Source: GCA-002708315 sp964460905
Lineage (GTDB): Bacteria; Bacteroidota; Bacteroidia; Bacteroidales; F082
Reading direction: 5' to 3'
NCBI GenBank assembly: GCA_964460905.1
Contig: CAYWRM010000012.1
Coordinates: 35,084-99,083, forward strand
DNA: 64,000 nt
Part shown: positions 7,899 to 17,232 of the stretch, piece after piece
Numbering within the stretch: position 1 is the first letter of the stretch
How the letters are laid out: the number at the start of each line of letters is the position of its first letter
The notes under the pieces: model-generated
Told to the model about the DNA's origin: nothing
The model's input: only the letters and a program-made list of their open reading frames with translations
Database searches by the model: none
Translations under genes and position numbers: made by a program

Positions 7899-10055
7899 TT
7901 AATCCACAATCACAAAATTCAACTGTCTTTTCTCCATGTCCACATCTTTAACAAGCACATGAACTTTATCACCTAACCGATACATATTTCCCGATTGTCG
8001 CCCGATTATCCGATAATTATCTTCATCAAGATAGTAGTAATCATCTTTTAGTTCATTGAAACGAATTAGCCCCTCACTTTTAGAAATATCCAATTGAACA
8101 AATATTCCCCATTTACTCACCCCTGAAATAACTCCATCAAACACTTTTCCTTTTTTATCAAGTAGAAATTCAACTTGCTTATATTTAACTGAGTCGCGCT
8201 CGGCTTGTGTTGCCTTGCGTTCCATTTCCGATGAGTGTTTACACATTTCTTCATAAGGATCTTTTTTAACCGATTTTCTCCCTTCCAAATATTTTTCAAG
8301 TAACCTGTGAACCATCATATCAGGGTATCGCCTGATAGGAGAAGTAAAATGTGTATAATATGGGAATGCTAATCCGTAATGACCAATATTATCAGTCGAA
8401 TATTCGGCTTTAGCCATTGTTCTTATGGCGATGGTTTCAATCATGTGTTCTTCACCTTTTCCGCTAATTCGTTCAAATAGATTGTTGTATGAACTTGCTA
8501 AAGTTTGACGGGAGCTAACATTTAATCCATAGCCAAGTTTTTTAAGAAACTGCACAAAAGTGTTTAGTTTTTCGGGGTTTGGCTCGTCGTGAATACGATA
8601 AACAAAGGTTTTGGGCTCCTTACCTTTGTCCTTTGGTTTTCCAATTAATTCAGCCACTTTTTTGTTAGCCAGTAGCATAAACTCTTCCACCAGATGATTG
8701 GCTTCTTTTTGTTCTTTAACATAAGTTTCAATAGGTTTCCCCTTATCATCGAGTTTGAACTTAACCTCTTCGGAGCTAAAATTGATTGAGCCGTTGTTAA
8801 ATCGTTTTTTACGAAGTATTGTAGCAAGGGCATTTATTGTGTTTATCTCCTCAGAGTATTCACCCTGGCCGGTTTCAATAATTTCCTGGGCTTCTTCATA
8901 TGTAAATCTTCTGTCGGAATTAATTATGGTTTTACCAAACCACTCAGCTATAACCTCGGCTTTGTTGTTCATTGTAAAAACAGCCGAAAAGGTAAGTTTG
9001 TCTTCATTGGGACGTAGTGAACATACATTATTTGAAAGCACTTCCGGAAGCATTGGAATAACACGGTCAACAAGATAAACAGATGTGGCACGCTTAAGTG
9101 CTTCATTATCCAGTGCTGTGCCGGGGGTAACATAATGGCTTACATCTGCAATGTGAACGCCAAGCTCGTAATTGCCATTTTCAAGTTTTTTAAATGAAAT
9201 AGCATCATCAAAATCCTTAGCATCATAGGGATCGATTGTTATGGTCCATGTGTTTCTAAAATCTTTACGTTTTTTTATTTCAGAAGCTGATATTGTAGTC
9301 TTTATTTTGTCGGCATCTCTTTCAACATTATCAGGAAACGACAATGGGAAACTATAATCAGCCAATATAGATTTCATTTCTACATCATTATCTCCGGGAG
9401 TGCCTAATACCTCAATAATTTCCCCGAAAGGGTTGTTGGACTGCTCTGGCCATTCAGTAATTTTTACCAGGACTTTTTGGCCATTGAGAGCATTTTTAAT
9501 TTGGCTTTTACCCACAAAAATATCGTAAGGCATTGTTTGATTATCGGTTACAACAAACCCGAAATTTTTACTCATTTCCAGCACACCAACGTAGGTGTCT
9601 TTGGTTCTTTCGAGTACTTCAACTATCTGTCCTTCCGGCTTATGACTTTTTCGCTTTGGAAACCTAAATACTTTAACCTTATCGTCATGTAAAGCATGTC
9701 CAACATTATTTGAAGCTATGAAGATATCATCACCACCTTCATCAGGAATAATGTATGCTTTTCCGGTTTTCTTCATGTCAACAGTGCCGGTTATATATTT
9801 TTTGATATTGGTAAGCTCTTGAATCTTTTTAGGGTTAAGTATATATTTACCCTTTTTTATTTCGTTAAGGTCTTCTGCCGTTGTTAATTCTTCAAGTACG
9901 TTTAGTAGCAAGTCGCGGCCTGCTTTATCTTTTACCCCAATTAAATGGCCAACTTGTTTGTAGTTATATGCTTTAAAAGGGTTTTCTGTAAAGATGCTTA
10001 GTATAATTCCTGTTAAGGCGCTTATTGGCCTTTTGGTTCTATTTTTCTTTTTCAT
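7899..10055 (-). CDS. rnr: ribonuclease R
   Basis: This 718-residue processive 3'-5' exoribonuclease degrades structured RNA. Order of domains: N-terminal winged-helix RNase R domain (about 1-80), OB/cold-shock domains (about 85-240), the RNB catalytic domain with the metal-binding signature TIDPYDAKDFDDAIS, and a C-terminal S1 domain (FDGVISGVSKWGIFVQL). HYGLAFPYYTHFTSPIRRYPDMMVHRLL is the conserved substrate-channel block. The length is normal for the family. A minus-strand TACTTTTG at 10239-10246 may be the promoter, with a leader of about 180 nt. Confidence 0.95.
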   Translation of the reverse strand: MKKKNRTKRPISALTGIILSIFTENPFKAYNYKQVGHLIGVKDKAGRDLLLNVLEELTTAEDLNEIKKGKYILNPKKIQELTNIKKYITGTVDMKKTGKAYIIPDEGGDDIFIASNNVGHALHDDKVKVFRFPKRKSHKPEGQIVEVLERTKDTYVGVLEMSKNFGFVVTDNQTMPYDIFVGKSQIKNALNGQKVLVKITEWPEQSNNPFGEIIEVLGTPGDNDVEMKSILADYSFPLSFPDNVERDADKIKTTISASEIKKRKDFRNTWTITIDPYDAKDFDDAISFKKLENGNYELGVHIADVSHYVTPGTALDNEALKRATSVYLVDRVIPMLPEVLSNNVCSLRPNEDKLTFSAVFTMNNKAEVIAEWFGKTIINSDRRFTYEEAQEIIETGQGEYSEEINTINALATILRKKRFNNGSINFSSEEVKFKLDDKGKPIETYVKEQKEANHLVEEFMLLANKKVAELIGKPKDKGKEPKTFVYRIHDEPNPEKLNTFVQFLKKLGYGLNVSSRQTLASSYNNLFERISGKGEEHMIETIAIRTMAKAEYSTDNIGHYGLAFPYYTHFTSPIRRYPDMMVHRLLEKYLEGRKSVKKDPYEEMCKHSSEMERKATQAERDSVKYKQVEFLLDKKGKVFDGVISGVSKWGIFVQLDISKSEGLIRFNELKDDYYYLDEDNYRIIGRQSGNMYRLGDKVHVLVKDVDMEKRQLNFVIVD

Positions 10056-10305
10056 ATGTTTTATTTTTGAGCCAAAATGAAAGAATCAGGTTGCAGGACC
10101 GGGAAGAAGCATGATTTTGTTGTGCACGATTCTTTATCATTATGCTTTTTTACTATCTGCAATATACAGATTAGTTTTATTTTGAATGGTTTATTTGTAA
10201 AATTAATTTATGGAGGGAAGTAATGTTCAATTATTTTGCAAAAGTAGTAATAATTAAGACAATGAAATAATATATTGAAATCGAATAACAAAAAGTGCTA
10301 TATAT

Positions 10306-11310
10306 TCATTCTGTAACCTCAACAACAGCCCAGCCCATAAATTCACCATTGGAGTTTAGTATTTTACATAATCCCTCCCAATAATCATGTACTATATTGG
10401 AGTTAACATCATTTTCGCATAGAGGTTCTAATGTGTATTCTTGCTCTTTAAAGGGCATATTTATACACCATCCATGCCCAATTTTTGTTTTTTTAAATTT
10501 TATAAATTTATTGGCATTATAATTAAAATCATTAAATAGTATTGCTGAACCATCTTTTGTGATAAATGTTGCTGTTTTATAATCTGTATCAGGGAAACTA
10601 TAAAACATTACTTCTTCACCATCATCAAATCTTAGCGAGAACCAATCCCAGGTTTCCTTTGCAAATTCACCCCATTGCCTGTCAAACCATGTATTGCCTT
10701 CAACGTTTAAATTTATGCGTTCACCTTTTTTATTTATGAATGACACTGATCCTGTTGTGTTCATATTTGTAAATGAGTAGTAGTAGCTATTTTTATTGGG
10801 TTTATCAGGATTACCCATGGATATAACGCCATCTCTTCCATGCCAAACAGCTGGTTTTGTGCTTGTTGAAATCAGGTTAAATTTTATGTTTTTAGAATCG
10901 ACATCAATTATTATTTGATCGTCTTTTAGTGAAATAATATTTTTCCCAAGCTGAATTGTATCATGTGTAAATTTGTATTTTTTTAGAGGAAAGTAAATTT
11001 TTTCTTCAAAAAAACGTTCTTTAGCTTGATAATCAGAGATGGCAATATGTGTTATATATAACTGTGCACCAAGCCTAACCGTGTGAAAAATAGTAAACTG
11101 ATAAAAATATAGACCACCATTTTCATCCGTAAGTTTTCCAGAGGCATACCACCACTCCGTTTTTGAATCTTTAGGTTTCCAGTTTGAATTAGGTGTTTGA
11201 TGCTTTACCGTAGATGAACTATCGAGGTTTTTATATTTTGGAAGGAGGGTACACCCAGATATAAATACTACTAAGAGAAAATAACAATATGTTGTGCGGC
11301 AGGGTTTCAT
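10306..11310 (-). CDS. AttH/CrtC lipocalin-like lipoprotein
   Basis: This 334-residue protein has a lipoprotein signal (hydrophobic stretch ending in FISGC at about residue 20). It carries the CrtC/AttH double-lipocalin signature: TEWWYASGKL, the AVWHGRDGVISMG block, GNTWFDRQWGEF and WDWFSLRFDDGEEVMFYSF. The family includes carotenoid 1,2-hydratase and AttH-like proteins; most Bacteroidota members have no known substrate. The lipobox argues for an outer-membrane or periplasmic location. It appears monocistronic. Confidence 0.82.
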   Translation of the reverse strand: MKPCRTTYCYFLLVVFISGCTLLPKYKNLDSSSTVKHQTPNSNWKPKDSKTEWWYASGKLTDENGGLYFYQFTIFHTVRLGAQLYITHIAISDYQAKERFFEEKIYFPLKKYKFTHDTIQLGKNIISLKDDQIIIDVDSKNIKFNLISTSTKPAVWHGRDGVISMGNPDKPNKNSYYYSFTNMNTTGSVSFINKKGERINLNVEGNTWFDRQWGEFAKETWDWFSLRFDDGEEVMFYSFPDTDYKTATFITKDGSAILFNDFNYNANKFIKFKKTKIGHGWCINMPFKEQEYTLEPLCENDVNSNIVHDYWEGLCKILNSNGEFMGWAVVEVTE

Positions 11311-11547
11311 TTTTCTTTTACAAGCCTAAAAGTACAAAATATTATGTAAAGAATATTTTAATACATTATTTGGGTGTTTTGATGATTGTAGAACGGAAAT
11401 TGTTATTGTTAAAAATGAACGTGTTAGGTTACATAATTTCCCATTACAATGTTCTCCAAAATAAATGTATGGAGCTAACAGCATAATGACCTCTTTACTA
11501 AGAATGGCGATGGCTTATTTATTGCTTATTCCTGACATAGATTAATA

Positions 11548-12795
11548 TTAGAAATTATACTTTATCTTTGTATAAATCATCGAGTTATCATCATAACGGC
11601 CAAACATCCCCCTTTCATCCCCAACAAAAATATTTGAACCTAACAATATTGAAAAGCTGTCGCTGAAATCGTAGGTAACTTTAGGCCGTATTAAAGCATC
11701 GCCATAATTAAGACCAACGTATGAAAACAGCTCAAGGTGAAGTGTTTCGCGCATTGCATCATAACGGGCAAGGAAAGTCATGGTATTACCAAATTCCTCT
11801 TCATCGATGAAATTGTTGTAGTCCATAATGTATTTTTGGATAAACTGGGAGCTTAGTTTAAGACTTCCTATCCCATAATCGATGCCAACAACATAATGTA
11901 AATAGTTTTTTTGAGTAAGGGCTCCGACAGCTATTGGGTCTTCAGTTTGGAAATATTTTCCATCATAATAGGCCGCTTCTCCACGAATTACAAAACTTTT
12001 AATTGTTGACGTAAATGAACCACCGGCAATAGTTAGTCGGTTAATTTCAGGAGTAACAAGTAATCCGGTAAGTACCGGACTCCCTGTTGCTGTATCAACT
12101 GCAAATTCCTTTTCGATATACATATTTGGTGTGGCATCCCAGGTGTAGGCCGCCATCAAATCAAAATCTATTGCCGATGAGGATAATGAGTATTTTAAGT
12201 AAATCTCACTATTTTCAAGGCTGGGATCGATTTTGTTTTTTGAGTAGTCAAAAGTTGCAGGAGCAGGAAATTCCGGTGGTTTATACCAAATTGAACATGG
12301 TCCGGGAAACTTATTGCCGGCATAAATAGGCTTCAATATTGCTTCGATAGTGCTACTTCCAAAATAGTAGTTAATCTTGGCAGCATATACGCCTATTCGT
12401 ATTTCATCAAAATCGGGGAGGAGAAATTCAGTGAGATTGAGTGGCGAAACAATATCGGTAATAAAAACCCCATCGGCTTTCCCCCAAACAATTTGTTGTT
12501 TTCCCACACGTATGTCAAAATTACTGAAGTACAAGTCGAGGTAAATCTCGCGTAAGCGGAAATCAAGGCTGTCAATTCCGTATAAATAAAGCATTGGGTT
12601 AGCCTTAAAGGCAACACGATCACCTATTTTTTCAAAATTTAAGTTAAGTGTGTTTTGAAGCATGTTAAACTCTCCGGTATTGTATAATACACCTGTGTAG
12701 TTTCGTGCAAAACCACTTATTTCAACGCCTTGCGAAAATGATAGCTGGCTTGTGACCAGAAATATCATAGCTAATATTAAACTTTTAGATTTCAT
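11548..12795 (-). CDS. outer-membrane beta-barrel protein of an MMPL/LolA-like cluster
   Basis: This 415-residue protein has a cleavable signal (ending SQLSFSQG) and alternating aromatic/polar strands through to a C-terminal phenylalanine (YTKIKYNF), which is the BAM recognition pattern. The internal block LREIYLDLYFSNFDIRVGKQQIVWGKADGVFITDIVSPLNLTEFLLPDFDE resembles DUF1302-type porins. These are typically encoded beside a LolA/DUF1329-like periplasmic protein and an MMPL exporter, as here. I infer that it is the outer-membrane station of that export route. Confidence 0.75.
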   Translation of the reverse strand: MKSKSLILAMIFLVTSQLSFSQGVEISGFARNYTGVLYNTGEFNMLQNTLNLNFEKIGDRVAFKANPMLYLYGIDSLDFRLREIYLDLYFSNFDIRVGKQQIVWGKADGVFITDIVSPLNLTEFLLPDFDEIRIGVYAAKINYYFGSSTIEAILKPIYAGNKFPGPCSIWYKPPEFPAPATFDYSKNKIDPSLENSEIYLKYSLSSSAIDFDLMAAYTWDATPNMYIEKEFAVDTATGSPVLTGLLVTPEINRLTIAGGSFTSTIKSFVIRGEAAYYDGKYFQTEDPIAVGALTQKNYLHYVVGIDYGIGSLKLSSQFIQKYIMDYNNFIDEEEFGNTMTFLARYDAMRETLHLELFSYVGLNYGDALIRPKVTYDFSDSFSILLGSNIFVGDERGMFGRYDDNSMIYTKIKYNF

Positions 12796-12805
12796 TTCTT
12801 TAATG

Positions 12806-12908
12806 ATTTAATGGGGCAATTATATAATGGTACAATGATGTAATGGTATAATGCATTTTTTAAATGAAACATTGTATAATTTAACCATTAAAACATTGTA
12901 TAATTCAA
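12806..12908. repeat. AT-rich degenerate repeat spacer 1 of the MMPL cluster
   Basis: The spacer begins with imperfect units such as AATGGTACAATG, AATGGTATAATG and TTTAATGATTTAATGG. It ends with the reverse-complement type CATTGTATAATT (twice). Similar spacers recur at 13689-13776 and 14128-14228. The array is a low-complexity inverted arrangement that separates the porin and LolA-like genes. Confidence 0.55.
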
Positions 12909-13688
12909 TTATATCCCTCTCATCATCATCCTTTCGGAGAATTTAGATGAAGGTATACTTGTGTTAATTTCTATATTATCCAGAACCATAGTGGTGCGAT
13001 GATTTTTTTGAACATTCTCCATTTCAGAATTTGTGATAACTAATAATCCCGAAATTTCTTCAAATTTCTTAATCTTAAGTATTTTCAACAGGTCTTCATC
13101 TTCATCATAAAATTCTTTTTTTAAACCTATGAAGTTGTCTTTACGAATCCAGGTTTTGGTTTTTGAATACATATATTCTTCATCAACCGGAGTGCTTTCA
13201 ACAACATAATAATCAACGCCATTAATATTCTCCTCACCAATAAGATTGTGTGTATCATCGTCTAATTTACGGTCGCCAAGATCGTCATAGGTAAAGTCGG
13301 ACCCCATGAAATAATCGCTTTTGCTGTCGCTGGAAATTCTTTTGGTTTTCTTTAGCGCAGGAAGATAGATCCATTGATCATCGCTTTTATCTGAATCGTA
13401 TGTCCAGCTCATGAAAGAAGTGTTTTTTACATCTGCAGGCGACTGGAAAAACATAATGCTTTTTTCCATCTCACCAAGGTCTTTTGTGAACTGTTTAATT
13501 TTCCTGATTCTTTGTTTACCACTTTTGTTAATAAGGGTCATGGTGAGGTTGGAAGTTTGGTCTTCACCTGTTGGAAGATTATAAACTTTTTCTACGATCT
13601 CTCTTCCTGTCATTTCTTGTGCCGTTATTATCGGGCTGAATGCAAATAATGTTGCAATTAATACTGATGTGATTTTTAGTGTTTTCAT
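12909..13688 (-). CDS. LolA-like outer membrane lipoprotein-sorting family protein
   Basis: This 259-residue periplasmic protein has a signal peptide (MKTLKITSVLIATLFAFSP up to ITAQ). I chose that start (13688) because upstream in-frame codons only encode repeat sequence. The mature part shows the LolA/LppX-type half-barrel pattern: TSNLTMTLINKSGKQRIRKIKQF, IMFFQSPADVKNTSFMSWTYD, the block DDQWIYLPALKKTKRISSDSKSD and FMGSDFTYDDLGDR. The family carries hydrophobic cargo across the periplasm beside MMPL transporters. Its neighbours support such a role. Confidence 0.82.
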   Translation of the reverse strand: MKTLKITSVLIATLFAFSPIITAQEMTGREIVEKVYNLPTGEDQTSNLTMTLINKSGKQRIRKIKQFTKDLGEMEKSIMFFQSPADVKNTSFMSWTYDSDKSDDQWIYLPALKKTKRISSDSKSDYFMGSDFTYDDLGDRKLDDDTHNLIGEENINGVDYYVVESTPVDEEYMYSKTKTWIRKDNFIGLKKEFYDEDEDLLKILKIKKFEEISGLLVITNSEMENVQKNHRTTMVLDNIEINTSIPSSKFSERMMMRGI

Positions 13689-13776
13689 TTTATAATTATT
13701 TAATGGTATAATGATATAATTGTTTAATGATTTAACGATGACAAGTTTTTTATGAATAATTAAATCATTGTATAAT
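13689..13776. repeat. AT-rich degenerate repeat spacer 2 of the MMPL cluster
   Basis: It contains TTTAATGGTATAATGATATA followed by TTTAATGATTTAACGATG, and closes with AAATCATTGTATAATTTAC. This is the same left-array and right-inverse organisation as the spacers at 12806 and 14128. It lies directly 3' of the four-helix-bundle gene. Confidence 0.55.
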
Positions 13777-14127
13777 TTACTTCCCACTTACAGTTTTAAG
13801 TATTGCTCCAATAATTCTCAGTATTTCATCAATATCGGTTAGTAAGCTGGATGCTAGTTTAGAGTCAATATAATCACTGTCTCTCAATAACCTAATCCAA
13901 TAATGAGTTTCTCTTGCTTCTTTATATGCAATAAAAAATTTAGCTCTGAAATCTTTCTTTGAAATACTACCTGCAGCCTCTTCAGAATTCGCACCAACGG
14001 ATGTTCCACTTCTAAGAATTTGTTTGGATAAAGTATATTCTTTCTTTTCTTTACTTAAATATTTGTAAAGTTCAATAATGCGTAAAGCAAAATCGTAAGT
14101 CTTAGATAATATAATGTTTTCTTCCAT
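13777..14127 (-). CDS. four helix bundle protein (23S rRNA-IVP / S23 family)
   Basis: This 116-residue helical protein has the diagnostic S23-type motifs: SKTYDFALRIIELYKYL, LSKQILRSGTSVGANSEEAAGS, KDFRAKFFIAYKEARETHYWIRLLRDS. Relatives were first found in intervening sequences of 23S rRNA and resemble the Avd accessory protein of diversity-generating retroelements. The biochemical function is unknown. It sits inside an envelope-transport operon with which it has no obvious link. Both flanks are similar AT-rich repeat spacers, suggesting it arrived as a mobile cassette. Confidence 0.88.
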   Translation of the reverse strand: MEENIILSKTYDFALRIIELYKYLSKEKKEYTLSKQILRSGTSVGANSEEAAGSISKKDFRAKFFIAYKEARETHYWIRLLRDSDYIDSKLASSLLTDIDEILRIIGAILKTVSGK

Positions 14128-14228
14128 GTTCTTTTATTTATAGGTATAATGATATAACGGGACAATGTTTTATTGATGTCAAATTACTTATTTTATTATT
14201 AAATAATTGAACCATTATATAATTATTT
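14128..14228. repeat. AT-rich degenerate repeat spacer 3 of the MMPL cluster
   Basis: The spacer starts with TAGGTATAATGATATAACGG and ACAATG units and ends with AACCATTATATAATTATT. It resembles the two other spacers of the cluster and lies directly 5' of the four-helix-bundle gene. Confidence 0.5.
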
Positions 14229-16523
14229 TTACTTTTTATTAAAATACAATTTCGAAACATTAAGTAGCACCAGCATAATAGTAAGTGTGCCGACAAAACT
14301 TGTAAACATATTTAGTGATACTAATGCACCTAGTTCACGGTTTGGTGGAAATACTGAGAACAACAACACTAAAAAACCAGCGATTACAACAATTGCATTA
14401 AATAAAATGGCTCTGCCTGAATGCGACATCGTTTTTTGAGCTGTTACTTCCTTGTCTCCGGTTTTAAGAGCATTAACTCGATATTGCTCAATGAAGTGGA
14501 CTGCGTAATCAATTCCAATTCCAATGGCAATGCTGGTAAGCAATGCGGTAGTTGTGCTAAGGGGAATATCCAGAAACCCCATTACACCAAAACTTATTAA
14601 TGCAGTAATTAGAATAGGAACAGCCCCAATAAGACCGGCTTTTATGTTTCTGAACATAAACGATAATAGTATAACCACAATAATTATTGAGAGAATAAGA
14701 CTCATTATTTGACCTTCTAAAATTAAGTCGGTAAAAATCAATCCCTTGTAGCCACTACCAGCATATTTCATAGTGATTCCCATACTAGCAAAATCATCTT
14801 CATAAGTTTCTATTATGACCAATGCCGAATTAATGGCTTTTGAATTATCACTTTTTAGTTGAAATGTAACATTCAGCTTCTCGTAATCATAGTCAACTAC
14901 TTTATTTAGGTTTTCGGGGTCACCCGACATTTCATAAAGAAGCAAATATTGAGCAATCATATCCCTGTTGTTGGGAATGGTATTGTAAGCCTCATTATCA
15001 GCATTCATTACTTTATTCATGCGGTTTACATAATCCACTAGTGAAAATGATGTTCCAACAACTTCGAGGTCATTATTAAGCTGTTTTTGCATTTTATCAA
15101 CCAACATAAGTGCTTTAGGATTTTTGAAAGTGTCTTTTTTGCCATCAGCATCTAATATTAGATTTAATGAAGTTGTGCCACCAAAATGACTATTGATAAA
15201 CTGATCGGTAAGTACAATATCACTGTCGCGTTCAAACTTATCCAGGAAACTTGAGTTAATCCAAATTTTTTGCATTCCTACAATGGATAATATGATTATA
15301 GCTGCCGTAGCAAATATTGAAACGTTTTTATGCTTGATAACCTTTAATGCAAAACTTTGGTAGAATGTTGAGTTGCTTGTTGATTTCTTCTTTTTAACTT
15401 TTTTAAGTTTTGGAAGACCAAATATTATAATTCCGGCAGGTATTATTAGTAATGACAGGATCATGGCTACCAGCACACCAAAGGCTGTAAAAATTCCGAA
15501 ATACTTTATAGGATATACTTGTGATGTTAGCAATGAAATAAATCCAACGGCAGTTGTAATGGAAGTCATTACCACCGGACTCCACATTTTTTTAATCATG
15601 TCGGTTACGGCTTCTTTTTTGCCTGCATCAGGATTTTTGCGCTGAAATAGCTGAAGATGACTGTACAGGTGGATTCCATCGGCTACTCCTATGGCAATAA
15701 GCATAACAGGTATCATTGTGGAAACTGCGTAAATAGGAATATTTACCCATGCCATTAAACCAAATGTCCATAGGGTACTAAAAAACACAACCGACATTGT
15801 TAAGATCGTGCTTCTAACGCTCTTTAACATTAAATAAAGAACAATGGTGATTACAAGTAATACTATTGGCACCATCCGCTTCATGTCGGCAGGGCCTAGT
15901 AATGCCATTGTGCCTTCTACAATAGGGCGACCGGCAACATGAATTTTTATATCGTTTGTTTCAAATGAATCTGCCATTTCAAGAATTTCGTTGTAAAACT
16001 CCTGTGTAAATACGTCATCTTTAATTTCGGCAATTACAACAGTAACGGTTTCATCTGTTGAAACAAGACGACCAAAAATCATTTCGTTATTTCGTACATT
16101 TTGTTGTAGCTCGTTCAGTTTTAGTTCAGTTTTTGGCACCCTAGTAAAGAATCGCTTAACATCCATACCTTCTTCATCACCAACTATGTTGTCAGCAGTA
16201 TAAAGAGATGTAACATCAGCCTTTTCAATTTCATCCATTTTTTGTAACGTTCTGGTCAGCTGTTTTAAAGTATCAAGGGTTGCCTGGTTGTAAATTCCAT
16301 TTTTATTCTCAATGGCAACAATAATTCCATCGTTTATTCCAAACCATTCTTCAGCCTGATCGCTATAAACAAATGCCGGATGATCTTGTGGCATATATTT
16401 ATCCAGATTGGTTTCCATGCTTGAGTTTTGGCTCATATAGTAAAAGAACACAACACTTAATAGTATTGTTCCTGCTATTGAAAGCCATGGTAGATTTAGT
16501 GATTTTTTAAGTAGTTTTTCCAT
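14229..16523 (-). CDS. MMPL/RND family exporter
   Basis: This is a 764-residue RND-superfamily protein with the duplicated MMPL architecture. TM1 (about 13-30) is followed by a periplasmic loop to about 215 and a block of helices to about 375 (including the acidic IGVADGIHLYSHL). The second half repeats this: a TM near 400, a loop to about 625, and a final helical block with IAIGIGIDYAVHFIEQYR. The paired acidic TM residues fit proton-driven transport. Relatives export lipids or hydrophobic molecules. The LolA-like and barrel genes downstream, and the tetR gene upstream, make a cross-envelope system likely. A palindrome lies 15 nt upstream of the start. Confidence 0.88.
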   Translation of the reverse strand: MEKLLKKSLNLPWLSIAGTILLSVVFFYYMSQNSSMETNLDKYMPQDHPAFVYSDQAEEWFGINDGIIVAIENKNGIYNQATLDTLKQLTRTLQKMDEIEKADVTSLYTADNIVGDEEGMDVKRFFTRVPKTELKLNELQQNVRNNEMIFGRLVSTDETVTVVIAEIKDDVFTQEFYNEILEMADSFETNDIKIHVAGRPIVEGTMALLGPADMKRMVPIVLLVITIVLYLMLKSVRSTILTMSVVFFSTLWTFGLMAWVNIPIYAVSTMIPVMLIAIGVADGIHLYSHLQLFQRKNPDAGKKEAVTDMIKKMWSPVVMTSITTAVGFISLLTSQVYPIKYFGIFTAFGVLVAMILSLLIIPAGIIIFGLPKLKKVKKKKSTSNSTFYQSFALKVIKHKNVSIFATAAIIILSIVGMQKIWINSSFLDKFERDSDIVLTDQFINSHFGGTTSLNLILDADGKKDTFKNPKALMLVDKMQKQLNNDLEVVGTSFSLVDYVNRMNKVMNADNEAYNTIPNNRDMIAQYLLLYEMSGDPENLNKVVDYDYEKLNVTFQLKSDNSKAINSALVIIETYEDDFASMGITMKYAGSGYKGLIFTDLILEGQIMSLILSIIIVVILLSFMFRNIKAGLIGAVPILITALISFGVMGFLDIPLSTTTALLTSIAIGIGIDYAVHFIEQYRVNALKTGDKEVTAQKTMSHSGRAILFNAIVVIAGFLVLLFSVFPPNRELGALVSLNMFTSFVGTLTIMLVLLNVSKLYFNKK

Positions 16524-16537
16524 TTCTTAATCATATT

Positions 16538-16551
16538 AGTTAGTATTAACT
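16538..16551. promoter_or_regulatory. putative TetR operator before the MMPL gene
   Basis: AGTTAGTATTAACT is a perfect 5-bp inverted repeat with a 4-bp spacer (AGTTA-N4-TAACT). A related copy with the same left half and spacer, AGTTAGTATTCGCT, lies at 17206-17219, just upstream of the adjacent tetR gene. Shared sites before a TetR gene and its neighbour are the usual sign of a local operator. Confidence 0.5.
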
Positions 16552-16599
16552 ATTTTTCTATTTACAAAAAATTATTCAGGTTTCGCCCAACCTTTCTCA

Positions 16600-17193
16600 T
16601 TAAAGTTTAATATCCTGATAAGCAAGTATTTTATTCAGGCCTTCTAACAATTTGTGTCCTTCTTTACGGAGATCAAAATTATGATTGTTCAAATCCCAGC
16701 GCTTAACAAGTAATCTAAGGGAGCCCATTATGATCAATGCAAGAGTTTTTAGTTCGATGTCTTGTCGTACATTTTTTTCTTTCTGACCGGTGGCAATTAT
16801 ATCTTCTATTGTTTGCGCATGCAAGTTTAGTACTTCAGTTATTTTCAGTTTAAGTAATTCTTCATTTTTAAATATTTCTTCTGAAAAAATTACAGAAACC
16901 AATGAGGGTGTTTCAGAAAACAGGTCGAGCATACGTGAAAACATAAAGGTAATTTTTTCAATTGTTGTTCCTTCAAAGTCCTTCATCAAACCTGATAATA
17001 CAATAGCCATATCCTTAAAATTATTAAGAATAGTGAGCAGAATTTCAGTTTTGCTCTCAAAATGTCGGTATATACCAGGCTCACTAATGCCAATAGCTTT
17101 CGAAAGGTTTTTAATGGTTAACCCTTGTATCCCTTTTTCATCAATTATATTGATTGACTCTTCTATTATCTGTTGTTGCCTGTCAGAAAGCAT
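16600..17193 (-). CDS. TetR/AcrR family regulator of the MMPL cluster
   Basis: This 197-residue protein has the N-terminal HTH IIEESINIIDEKGIQGLTIKNLSKAIGISEPGIYRHFESKTEILLTIL and a divergent helical ligand domain. The chosen start (17193, MLSDRQQQII) is the normal family beginning; an upstream in-frame ATG would encode promoter DNA. It is 76 nt upstream of the MMPL gene on the same strand. Operator-like sites occur before both genes. The ligand is probably hydrophobic, as for most TetR regulators of RND exporters, but this is inference. Confidence 0.88.
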   Translation of the reverse strand: MLSDRQQQIIEESINIIDEKGIQGLTIKNLSKAIGISEPGIYRHFESKTEILLTILNNFKDMAIVLSGLMKDFEGTTIEKITFMFSRMLDLFSETPSLVSVIFSEEIFKNEELLKLKITEVLNLHAQTIEDIIATGQKEKNVRQDIELKTLALIIMGSLRLLVKRWDLNNHNFDLRKEGHKLLEGLNKILAYQDIKL

Positions 17194-17205
17194 TTTAATA
17201 ATGTT

Positions 17206-17219
17206 AGTTAGTATTCGCT
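17206..17219. promoter_or_regulatory. putative TetR operator before its own gene
   Basis: AGTTAGTATTCGCT shares its first ten bases (AGTTAGTATT) with the site at 16538-16551 but has a degraded right arm. It lies 13 nt upstream of the tetR start codon, just downstream of a weak TATTTTG -7-like element on the minus strand, so occupancy would block transcription. Confidence 0.45.
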
Positions 17220-17232
17220 CGCAAAATAACAA

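Noticed and set aside
11289..11486. Possible 65-residue plus-strand protein opposite the AttH-like gene start
   Set aside because: It starts inside the signal peptide region of the gene on the other strand and shows no conserved pattern.
12806..14228. CRISPR array
   Set aside because: The repeats are degenerate, of about 10-12 nt and without regular spacers, and there are no cas genes in the window.
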